Shown one piece after another: positions 33,229 through 46,145 of a stretch of DNA of 64,000 nucleotides (its first letter is position 1; each line of letters opens with the position of its first letter). Location of the stretch: positions 248,001 through 312,000 of the forward strand of contig JAVXUO010002821.1 of the NCBI GenBank assembly GCA_033065855.1, given 5' to 3'. The notes under the pieces were generated by a model, which saw only the letters and a list, made by a program, of their open reading frames with translations, was not told the DNA's origin and made no database searches. A program made the translations under genes and the position numbers. The stretch comes from Escallonia rubra (Eukaryota > Streptophyta > Magnoliopsida > Escalloniales > Escalloniaceae).

Positions 33229-34306
33229 GTTAAAGCTGGATTGGAAGTCCTTTTACAAATCTCCAAGGATTCGAACAAGGTGATTGAGCTGAGGGAATTC
33301 TTTGGCCATTGGAATTCGCTTGAGTTTTACGGACGTATCCCAATACCAGAGTGTCTTACTCTTACCTGTTTAGGGAATACACATAATAGTTTAAAACAGC
33401 AGGTTAGACACATACAATACGACTGGTTTACACCTTGCAAAAAAACCCGTCACTGATGAGCCATCCGATAAACATTTTAGGTTTACCGGCCGGTTGATCC
33501 GAGACTTATTTTTTTGGCCTTAGGGAATTTTTTTGGATGTTCAATGGGAACCATCTGGTAAATCTTATAAGAGTTTAGAATCCCATAACATTATGTGTAA
33601 GTCCGTTCTCACTTGTGCTGTGTATTATCAACCTTATGGATCGGTGTACCTCTATGAGGTAGGTTGACCTGTGACGTGCATTTTGGTTCTTTAGAAGGGA
33701 TTTAGTAGGGTTGGGGGTGAAATCGGTGATTTTGCATTACGCAAACGGTGTCCACTGACCAACCGTCCGGTTGATTAGAGACACATTTTCTACGCCCTAC
33801 CCTTCAGTGAGATTACCATCCAATTCTGCGATATACCAACAGTTTCGCTACCAATATATCAAATTACTAGTAGGTATTCCCGTTAAATGGTAGGCCATAT
33901 AATTGTATAGGGTGTGTGTCTTCTCTAACTTCGGGTGCGAGTTTACTTCCTAGGCTAGACTTGTACGATATACCTCTCACCTGTAATGAGTTATATTGGG
34001 TGATCATTGGTACATGTACACAGATCATTTAATATATCAAGATACCAGAAGGTATAGGTACTGGGCCTAAGAGGTGAGGGTACAGTTTGAAGTTGCCTTG
34101 CAAGTAAGAGTCCAAAGGTTTTAACCGTTGCCCTCGATTGGGTAGTTAGGACAATCATTCTAGTGCGTGAGTCATAAAAGACAAAAAGAGAAACACATCA
34201 ATTCAAATATGCTAATGAATACATAAAAATCGAAAAACACACGGAAGGATAAAAGTCATACAAAAATCAGAAAATAATTTTCTAGAGTCTAATTCTCTTA
34301 TGTAAG
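33229..34306 (-). other. Leader between primer-binding site and gag of the minus-strand Tat-like element
   Basis: No coding sequence is seen. It contains the phrases TACCGGCCGGTTGATC (33480) and CCAACCGTCCGGTTGATTAG (33760), related to the repeated (A)CCGGCCGGTTAG phrases in the leader of the plus-strand relative (55580-56120). Confidence 0.65.
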
Positions 34307-34324
34307 TCCCCAGCGGAATCGCCA
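34307..34324 (-). other. Primer-binding site of the minus-strand Tat-like element
   Basis: TGGCGATTCCGCTGGGGA on the minus strand lies one base inside the LTR end. It is the same type as in the other two Tat-like elements of the window. Confidence 0.75.
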
Positions 34325-34325
34325 C

Positions 34326-35648
34326 TGTACTGAACTACGTCGAAAATCTAGACCCGAGAAGGTCTAACTTGAGTTGTCATCTTATCTTAGGGTTATTTAG
34401 TTATTAAGGAGGAAAATTTATCCATTCTTAGCTTCTAACCTATGAATCCAGAGATTTGAATTTGGTTACTAAGCTACGCAGTGGGAAGGTATTAGGCACC
34501 CGCTTTTCCCTGATCGTTTGCCGAAATTAACCCTAACTTGGTTTGAATTTGACAATGAGGGTCAAATAGCCTACGTACCGATCGGACAGTTCGCTATCAA
34601 AGCCATTGTAGTTCGTTGAGACCCTACGGGAAGCGACCTAAATCTCGGTCTTGGACTCTTATAATGAACACGACTCTTCTAGTAAAAAAGGATTTGATTC
34701 TAGATTCTTTTTATAGGTTTTTGTACTAATTAACTGAGATATGGTCATGGATAAGACAGACAACTTAGAATCTTCTAACCTAGAAACAAAAAGAGATATG
34801 AAAATTACCTCGAGATGGAACTTTCATGAACGACTTGGAACAACGTCGTGATGGATACACAATGCCAATAGACTATGTGATTGCGAACTAGAAAAAGGGA
34901 AATTGGGAATTATCCTTTTATATTTCTACAGCGTTCTCAATAGAAATCGTGCACCAATTCTATGAGGAAAGGTACAAATTTCTAGGGAGAAAGACTAGAG
35001 ATAGACCCCTTATTCAATAGCCTAAGGTATAAATTTAAAGAGGTCTCGGGGCTCACAAAATAAATGGTAAAGTGAACTTTTTGTTTAGAACGTCTTTGAT
35101 AGAAAAGAATATTTGATTTAAATCAAAAGATCCAAAAAGTCAACTTACTGGCCAGTTCATCTTAATTAAAAGGCCTTACCAGTGGGTTTGTCAAAAACCG
35201 GCATGTTTATAGCTTAGTTTGTCAAGATCTTATTCCTAAATTTTGGGAGACACTAATGGTCTTTTAATTTGAAAAAAAAAACTCTAAAATACGGACGGGA
35301 TATACCAGATTTCAGAGAATAACCCCAAGTCACATATTTGAATCAATGGGACTTAAAATTCATTAGGGATCAATCACAAATCAATTCCAAGTCATCTAAA
35401 TTCTCTTAACTGGGCTAAACCTAATTAACTGGACTGGCTTAACCAACTGGATCAGACTTCGATGAGACTAACCTCTGACTAGACTAGACTAGACTCATAT
35501 TGGAGTAGACTCTGACTAGATTGGACTTTACTAAATTATGTTCATTATATTTTTAGGCCTAGACCGACAATAATAAGATTAATTAATAATAAAGTCCAAT
35601 GGTAAATAAAAGAAAATAAAGCAAGACTATAAAAACGGGGTGTCTACC
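34326..35648 (-). repeat. 5' LTR of the minus-strand Tat-like element (~1323 bp)
   Basis: On the minus strand it starts GGTAGACACCCCGTTTTTAT (expected TG changed to GG) and ends GTTCAGTACA next to the primer-binding site. Near its 3' part GGGTGCCTAATACCTTCCCA resembles GGTGCCCAACACCTTCC of the plus-strand LTR at 54870. AGTC/CTAG-rich short repeats (35440-35540) also match that LTR. No second LTR is in the window. Confidence 0.72.
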
Positions 35649-36517
35649 GGAGTCTCAAAAAAATAAAAAAAACATACCCATATTGAAAACTGTTTACAGA
35701 CGTTGATATTTTTCAACCTTTTTAAAAGTGAAGAGAAAACTCTTTCAATCATTTCCTTAGTCTTAAGGTCTGATGCAGTCATATTTTCTACACATTGCAG
35801 TCCTTAAAGATGGCGATTTTATTACATTGTACGTAACTCTTTTTTTTTATTTTATAAATGCATGTTTGGGCTTACTCTCTTTTCAGGATGATCCATGTTC
35901 TTCTGGCAGCAGAAAAACATTGACCACAGTGTTCTTGCTTCATTGGTGGTGAATGGAATAACTAATTGTAAATGCAGATTGGTCAAACATTACACAAGCT
36001 TTTTTGTCAACTTTTTCCTTTGTAGTTTTTGGGACGTTGATAAAGATAGCAACGGACTACATGCTTCTAAATCTTTTAATTCCTTAACAATCAGTTTAAG
36101 TTATATCTATCGCTTTTACCATTTCTGCTTTGGAGATTTGAGAGTTTTGGTCCTGTATATATCTGCAAACAGGCTACAAAATTCGACCAAAAAAATAAGA
36201 ACATCGCATGTATGATATAGTTTGTTTGTTGCACCCTTCCACCATAACTACCGTGATACCAAGTTCTTGGTTTGCTTATGTATAGTTAAATCTATGCGCT
36301 CTTAGATACCCATAACTATTTTCTTTTTAAAAGTAATTTAAATAATGTATTTATATCAGTTTTAGGGAATTCAGATGTCATTTATCCTAATTAACACTGT
36401 TTCTTGGGCATGGCATAACAAAGTTTAGACGACTGAGTTGGATACGGATAGAGACAAACATAGATGGCTGGAAAATTACACTAAGCATTATTTCGTTCTT
36501 TTTTACTTTACATATAT
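35649..36517. other. Intergenic, no recognised gene
   Basis: It is AT-rich. An open frame of 106 codons at 35895-36215 has no recognisable domain and no supporting signals, so it is not called. Confidence 0.5.
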
Positions 36518-37251
36518 GGGCTAATCCCAAAAACTGTACCCTTAAGTTTACATTTTGTACAGTTTTAGTACCCAAGTTTGAAGGTGCGCCAAAGAAGTAC
36601 CCAACTTTGAAATAACGTACCAAATCAATACATCGGCTAACGGACGATGGATGCCGTTTGAAAGTCAGAGGGGTAGGACTGTCATTATGAAAAAAATAAC
36701 ATAAAGCCTGTCCATGTGGCCACGCGGGCCGTCCTTTTAACTGTCTCTCTCTCTCTCTTTTCTTCTTTAATTCACACACACAACCCCCACACATAGAGAT
36801 CGCCGGCGACGAAAGAAAGTCAATGGAGTTTTAAATTTTGTTGACAGATTCACACTTCTGATTTATTTTTGTATGTATCTGAATCTATATAAATGCCCAA
36901 GTCTCAAAAACCAATGTCATCATCTACTCATGCAATTCGTTCAGATTTGTCTCATATCACATACATTCAAGCATGGCATGAGATCGTTGACAACGACGGT
37001 TATGGAGTCATGATTATGGGTGTTTGTTCCTTAGCTTAGTGATTGTGGGTTCCTGCCTCAGTGACCGGTGGCGGTGTACAATGTGCGATAGAGAGAGAGA
37101 GAGAGAGAGAGGGGGGGAGGAGGAGGAGGAGGAGGAGAAGAAGAAGAAAGAGAGAAAAACTGGGTGATGGGTTTGCGTGACAGAGAGATGGAGAAAGAAA
37201 AAGAAGGAGAGAGAAAAGAAGAGGAAGAAGAAAAAACGAGGGAGAAAGTGG

Positions 37252-37290
<39 letters not shown>

Positions 37291-37708
37291 GAGGAGGAGG
37301 AGGAAGAGAAGAAGAAGAAGAAGAAGGAGAGAGAGAGAGAGAGAGAGATGAGAAGAATAATCAAGTTGCATTGGAAAAACCAACGTGGAGGGAATTAAAG
37401 TGCAAAAGAGCAGAGAGAAAAAAGGAAATTGGTTTTTGGAGGGAAACTGTGAATTTGCCTTAGGAACATAAAAAGGAGGTAAGAGAAAAGGGCGGGCCTC
37501 TTGGCCATGAGATAGGTTTTTTTGTCTTTTTTTTCAAAAATGGTAGTCATATTCCTCTAACTTTTTAACGGTATCCGTCGTCCGTCAGCCGAGGTACTAA
37601 TTTGGTACGTTATTTCAGAGTTGGGTACTTTTTTGGCGCATCTTAAAACTTGGGTACTAAAGTTGTATACATAATGTAAACTTGTGGGTATAATTTTAGG
37701 ATTTGCCC
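36518..37708. mobile_element. Non-autonomous MULE-like element with ~165-bp terminal inverted repeats
   Basis: The left arm (36518-36685) begins GGGCTAATCCCAAAAACTGT and the inverted right arm (37540-37708) begins GGGCAAATCCTAAAATTATA. Shared blocks include TTTAGTACCCAAGTTT, GTACCCAACT(T/C)TGAAATAA and CGTACCAAAT, then GGCT(A/G)ACGGACGA. Long arms suggest a Mutator-like element, though I could not find a clear 9-bp duplication. The interior is GA- and AGG-rich (37088-37350) and non-coding. Confidence 0.75.
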
Positions 37709-38754
37709 TTCTTTTAGTTCTCATATTACTCTCTACTGTGCTTTTGACTTTCTTTTTGGTATAAACTTGAATTATTGAATTTTTGTGAATTTCCGCAAAA
37801 GGATTAGTACATGTACAATCAAAATGATTATAGTCTTATATACTTTTATATGAGACTATAATCATTTCTAGATTTGTATACCCTTTTTTATATAAGTTGC
37901 TACAGTGTTACTGCTTTTGTTTATAGGTTTTGTATACTTTGACTAGTTGAGCATTGTATACACTTTACTTATATGCTTGTATTCTTTGACTATTTTGTTT
38001 ATGATTGTTCTGCAATTAAATTTGATTAGAGGTCAGAGCAGATGATAATGCGTTTTTTTGGGTGTCTTTCTCTTTCCCTAGCTCCATTTTCATCCTTGTG
38101 AGTTCCAAATCTCCTGATTACAAAATAGAGAATATATCAAGCTTATCTTTTTTTAGTTTATATCTTTTAAGTATGTTAATGTATACATGCACTATATATG
38201 TCATTAAATAATTCAATAATTGGATTGCTAATACATGTACGCATGTACTAGTTAAGCTTCTTTCATGCAAGATTAGTCATTTATTATTGACTAATTATAC
38301 CAAATTAAATAAATTATTGCAAATAGTAAAGTTATACAATTATTGGACGAGCATTTTGAGTAATGAAGATGGTCAAAACTCAACCCCAAAAGAAGATGGC
38401 CGATGATTTTCTCATATATATTCTTTGATAGTACGCATTATGAAAGACATTGTGGAGGCCTACCATAGATTCGATCATTGATGACTTTCGTGAATATAAA
38501 TGACGTCAAGTTCTACTTTAACAATTGATTGATGCATTTAAGAGAAGTTATTTTTCTAAGGTTCATGTTCCTATTTTTGTGAAGTCTTGAGGAACAACTT
38601 CTAATTTTATATTTTGGGTTTTTCATGTTTTATAGAAATTGAACCTTCAGGATTCTTTTACATTAGCATTCAAATTTTATTTTTATTTTTTTGTCTTTTT
38701 GGTCCACTTCTTATGTCTGCCTCTCCAAACGTTAATGTTAATAGTTACATCAAG
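37709..38754. other. AT-rich intergenic DNA
   Basis: I recognise no gene, RNA or repeat in this stretch. Confidence 0.55.
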
Positions 38755-40885
38755 TGTGAGGAGTGAATCAAATGACTCATTGATTCAAACCCCAACCCAG
38801 TGACCACACCGGAGCTGAGATGTCCTTCAAAACTGCATCATCAACATCATAATGACGAATTAACAGAGCAACTACAACGTCGAACATCATTAACGAACAT
38901 TACAAAAATGCTCCAAGCATACACAAGGCTTAAAGTGCCTCGAATCAACAAATTCTTTACAAAATAAAATGCACAACTGAAGTGGTAACAATCTTCACAT
39001 CATCTACTTCATTACACCTTCCATTCACCCTTCCCAGAAGGTTCACCATATTCATACTTAGTATCTGAAAATGGTAGATAAGGAATGAGTACAAATCACT
39101 CAGTAAAGAGAACACGAGGGATTCAACGTGCGATTCATCTAGAGAATATTCGAGAGTAATTAGGAATTAAAGAACAACAATAAATCGAAAGTCCAGTAAA
39201 GGAATCAAAATCAACATCGAATATGGTAACAAACCACTTTTGTGTGAACTTAACAGCTTCAACGCCCAACAGAACATTTGCATCTCATCTTTGGACAAGG
39301 ACTGGCAGACTCACTGACTATGCACATGCTATGCAAAAGAAAACAGTAATTTTGGCGATAATCACAAAAGAATAAATAGTAAGTTCAATAAACATCAATT
39401 AAACTCAATTGTAATGCAGACTCGAAGTTGACCTGATTGGACACGTCAAATACTACTGCACTTCATCGTGTTACCAGTTACTCCACTTTCACTGGCCTTC
39501 AACTTGCAGATGCCCCATCACACGGGATGTTCATCTAAGTTTTGCAGAATTTAAAGGGAGACAATTTTCACCAACGGGGTGGACTTGGGGAAAACTTCTA
39601 GCATAATTAGTCATCAACAACTTATCTCATTTCATCAGTTGGGGGGGGGGGGTGTGTGTGTGTGGGAAAAAATCTTCACCACAAGCCCTCAACAACTTAT
39701 CTCATGCTAGGGATACTGACGTTCAATAACTATCGCCATTCCGAAGCAACAACAAGATTTCAACATAAGCATCATCAAAGATGCGCATGCTAATCAAGGC
39801 ATTGAAAAGTATGACATAACCTCACTATCCTAACTTGATTGACTTTTAGCTGAAGAAACTTTCAAACCTTGATCTTGAGTAGCGAAACAACCTAGTCAAT
39901 CAAAATATCGCTAGTCAGGCATCGATTAAAAGTATACGCACACTTTACTCTACTTGCTTCATTTTTCTACCCTTTCCCACATTAGTAGTTCACAACCTTC
40001 TTGCTACGGCTAACCGACCCAATATTAAAATTTTACCCTAACCTCTGAAAGTGTATTTATGGCGCGGATTCTTTAGGTATGAGAGTGTAATTAAGATAGT
40101 CTCTGTAAATTGTATGATTCCCGGGCTCAGTCACACATGTTAGCTAAATCCCTCACCGGTTATGTAAAATTACCAAAATAACCCTCACGGCCATCGCAAT
40201 CGGCAAAAATCTAAAAAACACTTCAAAATAGCTCTTTGTTTGTATTAAATTAAGTTTCAGACCAAAAAGTCCTTTTGGGTTATACTCAAAACCCCCCCTT
40301 TAATCGTTAAATGCGTAGTAGCCAACCAAACTTACTAAATACAGCAATCGATATTGAAATGCTAAGAGAATTTAGACACTGAAGTGTCACAAGAGTATGA
40401 GGTCACCATAACATTATCAGAAAAAACAACCTGATTTGCTACTTTTAGTAAACCAAGAATCCCTTTTTACATGTAGAATCATTTAGCACTCTTCGTGGAC
40501 AAGAAAAAATCCAGGAAAATTCTAAAATTTAGGTCTCTTAGAAATAATAAGGGTTACTCTTTTGCATTAGGCCAAAATCAGATGAGGAATTGCTTTTATA
40601 AATTAAAGACTAGATTGATGGATAAAACATGGGCTTTAGCGACACCTTAAAACCCAACCTCCCTCAAGAACCCTAATTCATGGACTGCACACACATCCCT
40701 CTCCCTTCTTAGTAGCACATACTCACACACGCTGTAACACACACAATGCACTCACTAAGCACACACTTTCACCCACTGCACTGAATTCCACACACACACA
40801 CACACAAACAGAGATACACACAATGTGTGATTTACACATACATGCGCGCGCGCGCGCGAACACTCATTTACATGCACAACTGCTC

Positions 40886-40919
<34 letters not shown>

Positions 40920-41538
40920 AACACCTATAGACACATAGATTACACACACTAAACACACTGATTACTCACATATCGCTGCACTAACACACTGTGATTTACA
41001 CATAGTGAGTGTATAAATCACACACGCATACATAGACTCACACAGTTCACTGCTCTTTCACACACAACCCATGCGCGCGCGCGCACACACACGCTGCACA
41101 CTACTGCTTACACGCGCATACACCTATACTCACTGAAATACACACACTAATCGCACACTCCTTCACACACACTGAAATCCAGACATAAGCACATTAAACA
41201 ACACAATTACCACTAATTATATCCCAAAATTTCAAGAAACTAACTAAATTAAACAACACTACCACTTGCCAATTTTTTTCCAAATTTATCCACCAAGAAC
41301 AATTCCTCCTCAAGGCTAAAAATTCCTCCAATATATCCTTCTCTATCAGATTTTCATCTCTCTTTCACACCTCTAATCCCTCCTCTTTTCTTCGCCTTTT
41401 TATAGCCCCAGTTTTTCAACCTAATGATCATTCACCACCCCTTCAACCCAATAAATTTTCATGCACATTCCACTTACTAGAAAGTGGAGATAGTGGCTGC
41501 ATGGAGTAGCCAAGCTTGCCCATAAAATAATTTCTTAA
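38755..41538 (+). repeat. Second, diverged copy of the large LTR family
   Basis: It is colinear with the solo LTR at 7207-10881: CCCCAACCCAGTGACCACACC near the start, GAATGAGTACAAATCACTCAG, GGGTGGACTTGGGGAAAA, a TGCTAATCAAGGCATTGAA block, then a CA-rich domain and CT-rich DNA. The right part is interrupted at about 41539 by an inverted-repeat element. A short AGGGTGGTACA at 42537-42547 could be the displaced LTR end. No target duplication was found and no gag or pol lies next to it, so solo LTR or truncated element are both possible. Confidence 0.65.
40684..41180. repeat. CA-rich microsatellite domain within the second large LTR
   Basis: CA runs alternate with (CG)n runs (near 40845 and 41070) and TCACTG interruptions. 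The position corresponds to the CA-rich part of the solo LTR (9960-10200), so it is an expanded part of the LTR and not a random microsatellite. Confidence 0.75.
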
Positions 41539-42500
41539 GATAATTACAGCAAAGTCCATGAGGTTAGGGTGAAATTACAAGCGTGTCTATTAGTTTGTAT
41601 AAATTACACTTATATCCGTTGACTAGATGGAAAACAGAAATACATAACGATTTTGACAAAAAAACTTGATTGCCTCTAAATAAAATTGAAATTCCATCTC
41701 TTTTTATCTTTTTTCTCTTTCCCCTCTTTCTTTTCATCTATTGTATCTTCATTTCACGCATACAAAAAGGCTTAACACTAAGGCAACAACAAAGTGTTGG
41801 GTGGATCTGGTTGGCGACCGTGGTCGTCCTCCAGCTGTTTTCTTCGCTGGTCCTGCTGTGCTATTAAAGGAGTGGGGCAAGTTGGTTGCTTTTGCGATTG
41901 GGGCTACAGATAGAGGGGGCAGTGTGAAGTGGGCATGGTGGTGGGATAAGAAAGGGAGGAGGCTGGCAGCGTGAGGCGAGGGAGGAGGCTGCCGCGGGGG
42001 GTAGGGGAGGGATGGGGAGAGAAGAGATGGAGGGGGAAGGGTGACGTCTGGGGCAATGGGAGCGATCTGTTGGTCACCGACAGAGGTAGAGGCTGAAGAC
42101 GCGGGTTGGGTGACGCAGGCGTTGGGAAGAAAAGCGGAGAGAGAACATAATAGTTTCTTTTGAAAATTAGAGAGAGAAGAGATCAACTTTCAAAACCCTA
42201 ATTTTCAAATTATATTTTTTTTAATTAGGGTTTTTTTACAAACCCTAAAAAACCCTAATTTTCAAATTAGGGTTTGAAATCCTAATTTGAACATTTTAAA
42301 AATTATTCAGTACATGCAGTACAAGGGCTATATTGTCATTTTGAAAATACGTAACAATGACATCATAAAATAGTACACTTTTTGGACGGAACCCTAACGG
42401 AAAAATAGGGTTTTTGGTCACAGTATGTTACATTTTGAAACTTAATTAATGTCATTGACTATAAATTTACCCTAACCTGAGGGACATTGTTGTAATTATC
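41539..42500. mobile_element. Non-autonomous TIR element (MULE-like, ~962 bp)
   Basis: The left end GATAATTACAGCAAAGTCCA and the inverted right end GATAATTACAACAATGTCCC continue through GAGGTTAGGGT(G)AAATT. Such GATAATTACA..GAGGTTAGGG ends are frequent in plant Mutator-like elements. A 9-bp duplication is not evident. The interior has AAACCCTAA-rich DNA (42190-42285) and a proline/serine-rich frame (minus strand 41749-42186) without a known domain. Confidence 0.65.
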
Positions 42501-42547
42501 CCTAATTTTTTTTCTTTTTTTAAAAAAAAAAATTCTAGGGTGGTACA

Positions 42548-44700
42548 TTAGCCAAATGACTTCTAGGAATGGTTCGAAGCCGTCAGAGTTTAGTGTGTGT
42601 GCTAGACTTTTACGTACGTTTATGAAAAACTTGATTGCAATGCAATTTTATTGCATTGCTTACCATGCAGATTGATCCCTTTGATGAAGCTAAGCGAACT
42701 ATCTAAGGGCGTGTTTGATAATAAAATTAATCTCTCAAAACTTAAAATGTTCAATAACTTTTAATTAAGGGCGTTTAATAATGCTTAACCTTGTATCGCT
42801 CAAAAAGTTAACTATTCTTGAAAATATACCGTAGTTTAAATTAGGGTGGACTTACTTATCATTTAAACTCTTAGTGAGATGGTGGAAGTTGTTGAACAAC
42901 ATTTCACGTCAAAAGAATAATTAGCACCGTGATGCCATCATAATCCATTTGCTTGCAAAACCACCTCCATCACACTAGAGCCACCACCACAACCACTGTG
43001 TCACTTTTGCCACACACATTATAATTGCCACAACCTAGTAGCAATTTTAACCACCACCACCCGAGATGACGAAAACTAATTGAACACCTAGTAAATTGAG
43101 GCCACCACCATAACTAAGACCACAAACCACCAAACAAAACTCAATCAACTATTACAGGCACTAGGCTTGGAGGGAAACAGATGACAAAACCCTAGCCTGG
43201 AACTGCACCCACTCCTAGCAACCATATCAAACACACACCATGAACTTAAAAGAAAGGGCACCGAGCTAGAGGGGAAGGGGGATAATTATAACCCTAGCCT
43301 GAAATTATACCCTCTCCAAATGACCTCAATAAAAAACAAACAGCACTCAATTGTTGTCGTTTGCCATATTTGCCTTTGCTTCGGCCATCATCGACCTCTG
43401 ATGCAATGCCTACCCACCATGCTCTTAAGCACCTCTAGGAAGAAAAACCTTGACCACCAAACCCATTACCACCCACTGCTACCACGTCTACTAACCACAA
43501 CCGAACCACAAAGCCATCTTGGAAAGCCACCCCTAGACACCTGAGATGGACGTATTCAGATCGGACTTCTAAACTTACCACTGACTCAGATCAAAACTAG
43601 AAAGTATCGCTAAGTCGTTGTGGGAGAAGTTCAGCCAAGGGAATAAACAAACTACGTACACACTATACGAAAGGAATACCATCACCTGCCGGCAAAAACC
43701 CGGCAATGGCGATGGAGACAGTAGCAGTGTGGAGAGAAAGATTGGCCAACCCCGACTCTGACTTCGCCATCACCACCTCTACATCCGTCAAAATCATCTT
43801 CATATTCACCACATTACAACCGCCAGCATGACAGCCATGTCACCATGGTGGTGGCAGATTACCGTAATTGCCAGCACCAAAGCTTCACGCACCACTATTA
43901 CCACCATCTTTGGTACCTTTTCGCCACCACCCCAACTCAACTAACACTGTTTTGGGAAGAGAAAAATTTATAAAATAGTATGTAGTTCTAGTGCAATGGA
44001 TAAATCTATAAATGTTCAGATCTCTGCTTTTGTTTTACCAAACATATTAACTTATTTGTCATCGAAGAAAATTATAAAGTTTTCAGTTTTACAAATCCGT
44101 CGCTTAAGTTTCCAGCACTTAATTTCAGTCTTGTCAAATTGCAAGTAAGTCTTATAAACGTACTTTAGCAAATGGTTGTTGAATGCAAATTTGCTTACGG
44201 CAATGAGCTTTTGAGTTAAAAGTTGTTTGGATTAACTCTTCACCTGCGCATGGAAGTTTGAAGCTTATTTATCATTTATTCAAGAGTATTTTCAACCATG
44301 AATTTGACCAACACCATGCTGGTTATTTGGCAAGAGCTTCCAAACTGCGATATTGAGTTACTGCACTTAGAAGTGTTGCTATACTGACTAAATTTTAACA
44401 ACAAAAAGAGAAAGATGATTGAAAGCAATAGAAACAACATAAGTACTCTCTATTTAACTTCACTTTACTATCACGTTTCCTTTAAGGAATGGATAACTGG
44501 ATTACCCGTTAATTGCTTTGGCCGTTCATTTTTATATCATCACAAAATAATTTTTTCAAACTCAAGTGTAGATTTGTTAGTGTTTACTTGCGTCAAATTT
44601 TCCTCGAAGTCTACGCTTTGGCTCCATGCCATCATGTCCAGAGTAGCTGTCATAAGGAAGAAAACAAATTAAAGAAAAAGGAAATTGTCAAGACAACATC
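42548..44700. other. Intergenic DNA with ACCACC-rich low complexity
   Basis: Bases 42900-43960 are rich in CCACCA/CCACCAC. Short open frames there are low-complexity. The 44337-44480 segment is a diverged relative of the duplicated segment at 28965-30010. No gene was recognised. Confidence 0.5.
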
Positions 44701-44710
44701 CTTGATATAT

Positions 44711-44770
44711 AGAATGTATCATTGTACACAAAAAAATTAGAATGTATCATTGTACACAGAAAAATTAGAA
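44711..44770 (+). repeat. Two-copy direct repeat (~29 bp)
   Basis: AGAATGTATCATTGTACACA followed by (A)AAAAAATT occurs twice in tandem. No function is assigned. Confidence 0.8.
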
Positions 44771-45632
44771 GTTTCTTAACAGAATGAAAGATAATAACAA
44801 AAATAATTATACTCTAGCAGATGTTCCTTGAATATGGAAATTATCAAGACAGTGTCCTTTCTTATAAAAGACTTGTACTGAAAATGTCAAGATGAGAAAT
44901 CTGTTATTATATCTCAAGCAAAGTGGTTACAATCGAACAAGAGTTTCAATTATCTCAAAACCGGACAGAAATAAAGAAGTAAAATACCTATTCTCTTCAT
45001 GAATTGATTCATTGTTGTAGTAGACGTACTGCAGCATATCTTGTATAGAAATTGAGGGATACTTGGCGTTCTGGAAGGATGAAAATGTAGATGATAAAGA
45101 GTGGGCATGCTATGACCACCTTGGCGTGGAAAAACATTGATTAAGATGTTCAGATCATTAACAAAGGTAATGGAGATGATTTTCCATCCAACAGGTCTTA
45201 GATCAACAAAGGCATTGGAAGATTGAGCTTCTACATGCCTAGGTATAATAACAACGATGATCACCTCGTTGGGGGTGGAAACCAATGGAACATTCTCTAC
45301 TTCTGCTTCGTGTGGTCTTATCTCTCTGAGGAAGAAATTAACCCTAGCCCCTGACCATCAAGTGGAAGATTTCTATCTGATGAGCTCAGAGCTATTCAAA
45401 ACATGACTCATCTTAAGAAGGTGCCCCAGAGCCCAAATTATGTGGTAGAAGCTCCTCTACCAACAAACCTTCAATGATATTCAAAACTTGAATCTATGTC
45501 ATTGGACTAAGGACAATGTACTCGACAGAAGTATAGGGACAAAAGATAAAATTAACATCTCATTTCGACCCTGCGTAAGAAACCATTGAATCACATTAGC
45601 CTTGGGCAAAATTGCTAGATCCCTAACTAAAC

Positions 45633-46145
45633 AAAGAAAGATTGATTGGATGGACTTTTCCACATTTAGGGACCGTCAGAGTTAACACAGAAGGCAGCTC
45701 TGAGGCATATAAAACGGGGGATTTAGGAGTTATCCGTGATGATCAACGTCAGCTGCTTGGTGGCTTCTTTGTACACTTACCAATACGTGATATTCTGGAA
45801 GCAGAGCTAATAGGCATACTCGAAGAGCTTCAGATTATCAAAGACAATAATCTTCAAAATGCAGTGGTCGAGATGGACTCCCTCATGGCAAAGCAGCTGG
45901 TAGAACAAAAGCAAGCTCAGGAAATTTACCTGTTGGGTAATATGCTTAAAGATTGCATATTCCTAATCTATGCAACAAACACAAGCATCATGCATGCATG
46001 TGCTATGTGAAGGAAATAAATATGCAGATATACTAGCTAACATGGAGCGAAGCAAGATGGGTTTTGTTTATCTCAATATACCAACCCCTGGAGGAACTAG
46101 GACCGAAACTTATGGCAGATGCTGCTTTCGGAAACAATACTGAAC
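45633..46145 (+). pseudogene. RNase H-like fragment of a non-LTR (LINE-type) retrotransposon
   Basis: The frame reads IGWTFPHLGTVRVNTEGSSE, LGVIRDDQRQLLGGFFVHLP, LEAELIGILEELQIIKDN and VVEMDSLMAKQLVEQ. This is the order of the plant RVT_3/RNase H-like domain: W..P..G..K.NTDGS, GGVIRD, AEL.A...GL, VE.DS. The first catalytic Asp of NTDGS is Glu here. A frame change near 45990 leads into the expected HVLCEGNKYADILANM segment. No reverse transcriptase domain was found upstream, so this is a 3' fragment. The A-run near 47238-47253 could be its tail, but the link is uncertain. Confidence 0.75.

Noticed and set aside
35895-36215. 106-codon open frame.
   Set aside because: No domain and no promoter or splice support; AT-rich surroundings. 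Not enough to call a gene.
37014-37398. S/L/F-rich minus-strand frames and E/K-rich plus-strand frame.
   Set aside because: Translations of GA/AGG repeats inside the MULE-like element.
41749-42186. 145-codon proline/serine-rich minus-strand frame.
   Set aside because: Low-complexity translation inside a TIR element, with no known domain.
42185-42290. AAACCCTAA phrases resembling plant telomere repeat.
   Set aside because: Units are not in a regular 7-bp array, alternate in orientation, and lie within a non-autonomous TIR element. An interstitial telomere is unlikely.
44950-45285. 111-codon minus-strand frame upstream of the RNase H fragment.
   Set aside because: No recognisable domain. It overlaps DNA that may belong to the non-LTR element on the opposite strand.
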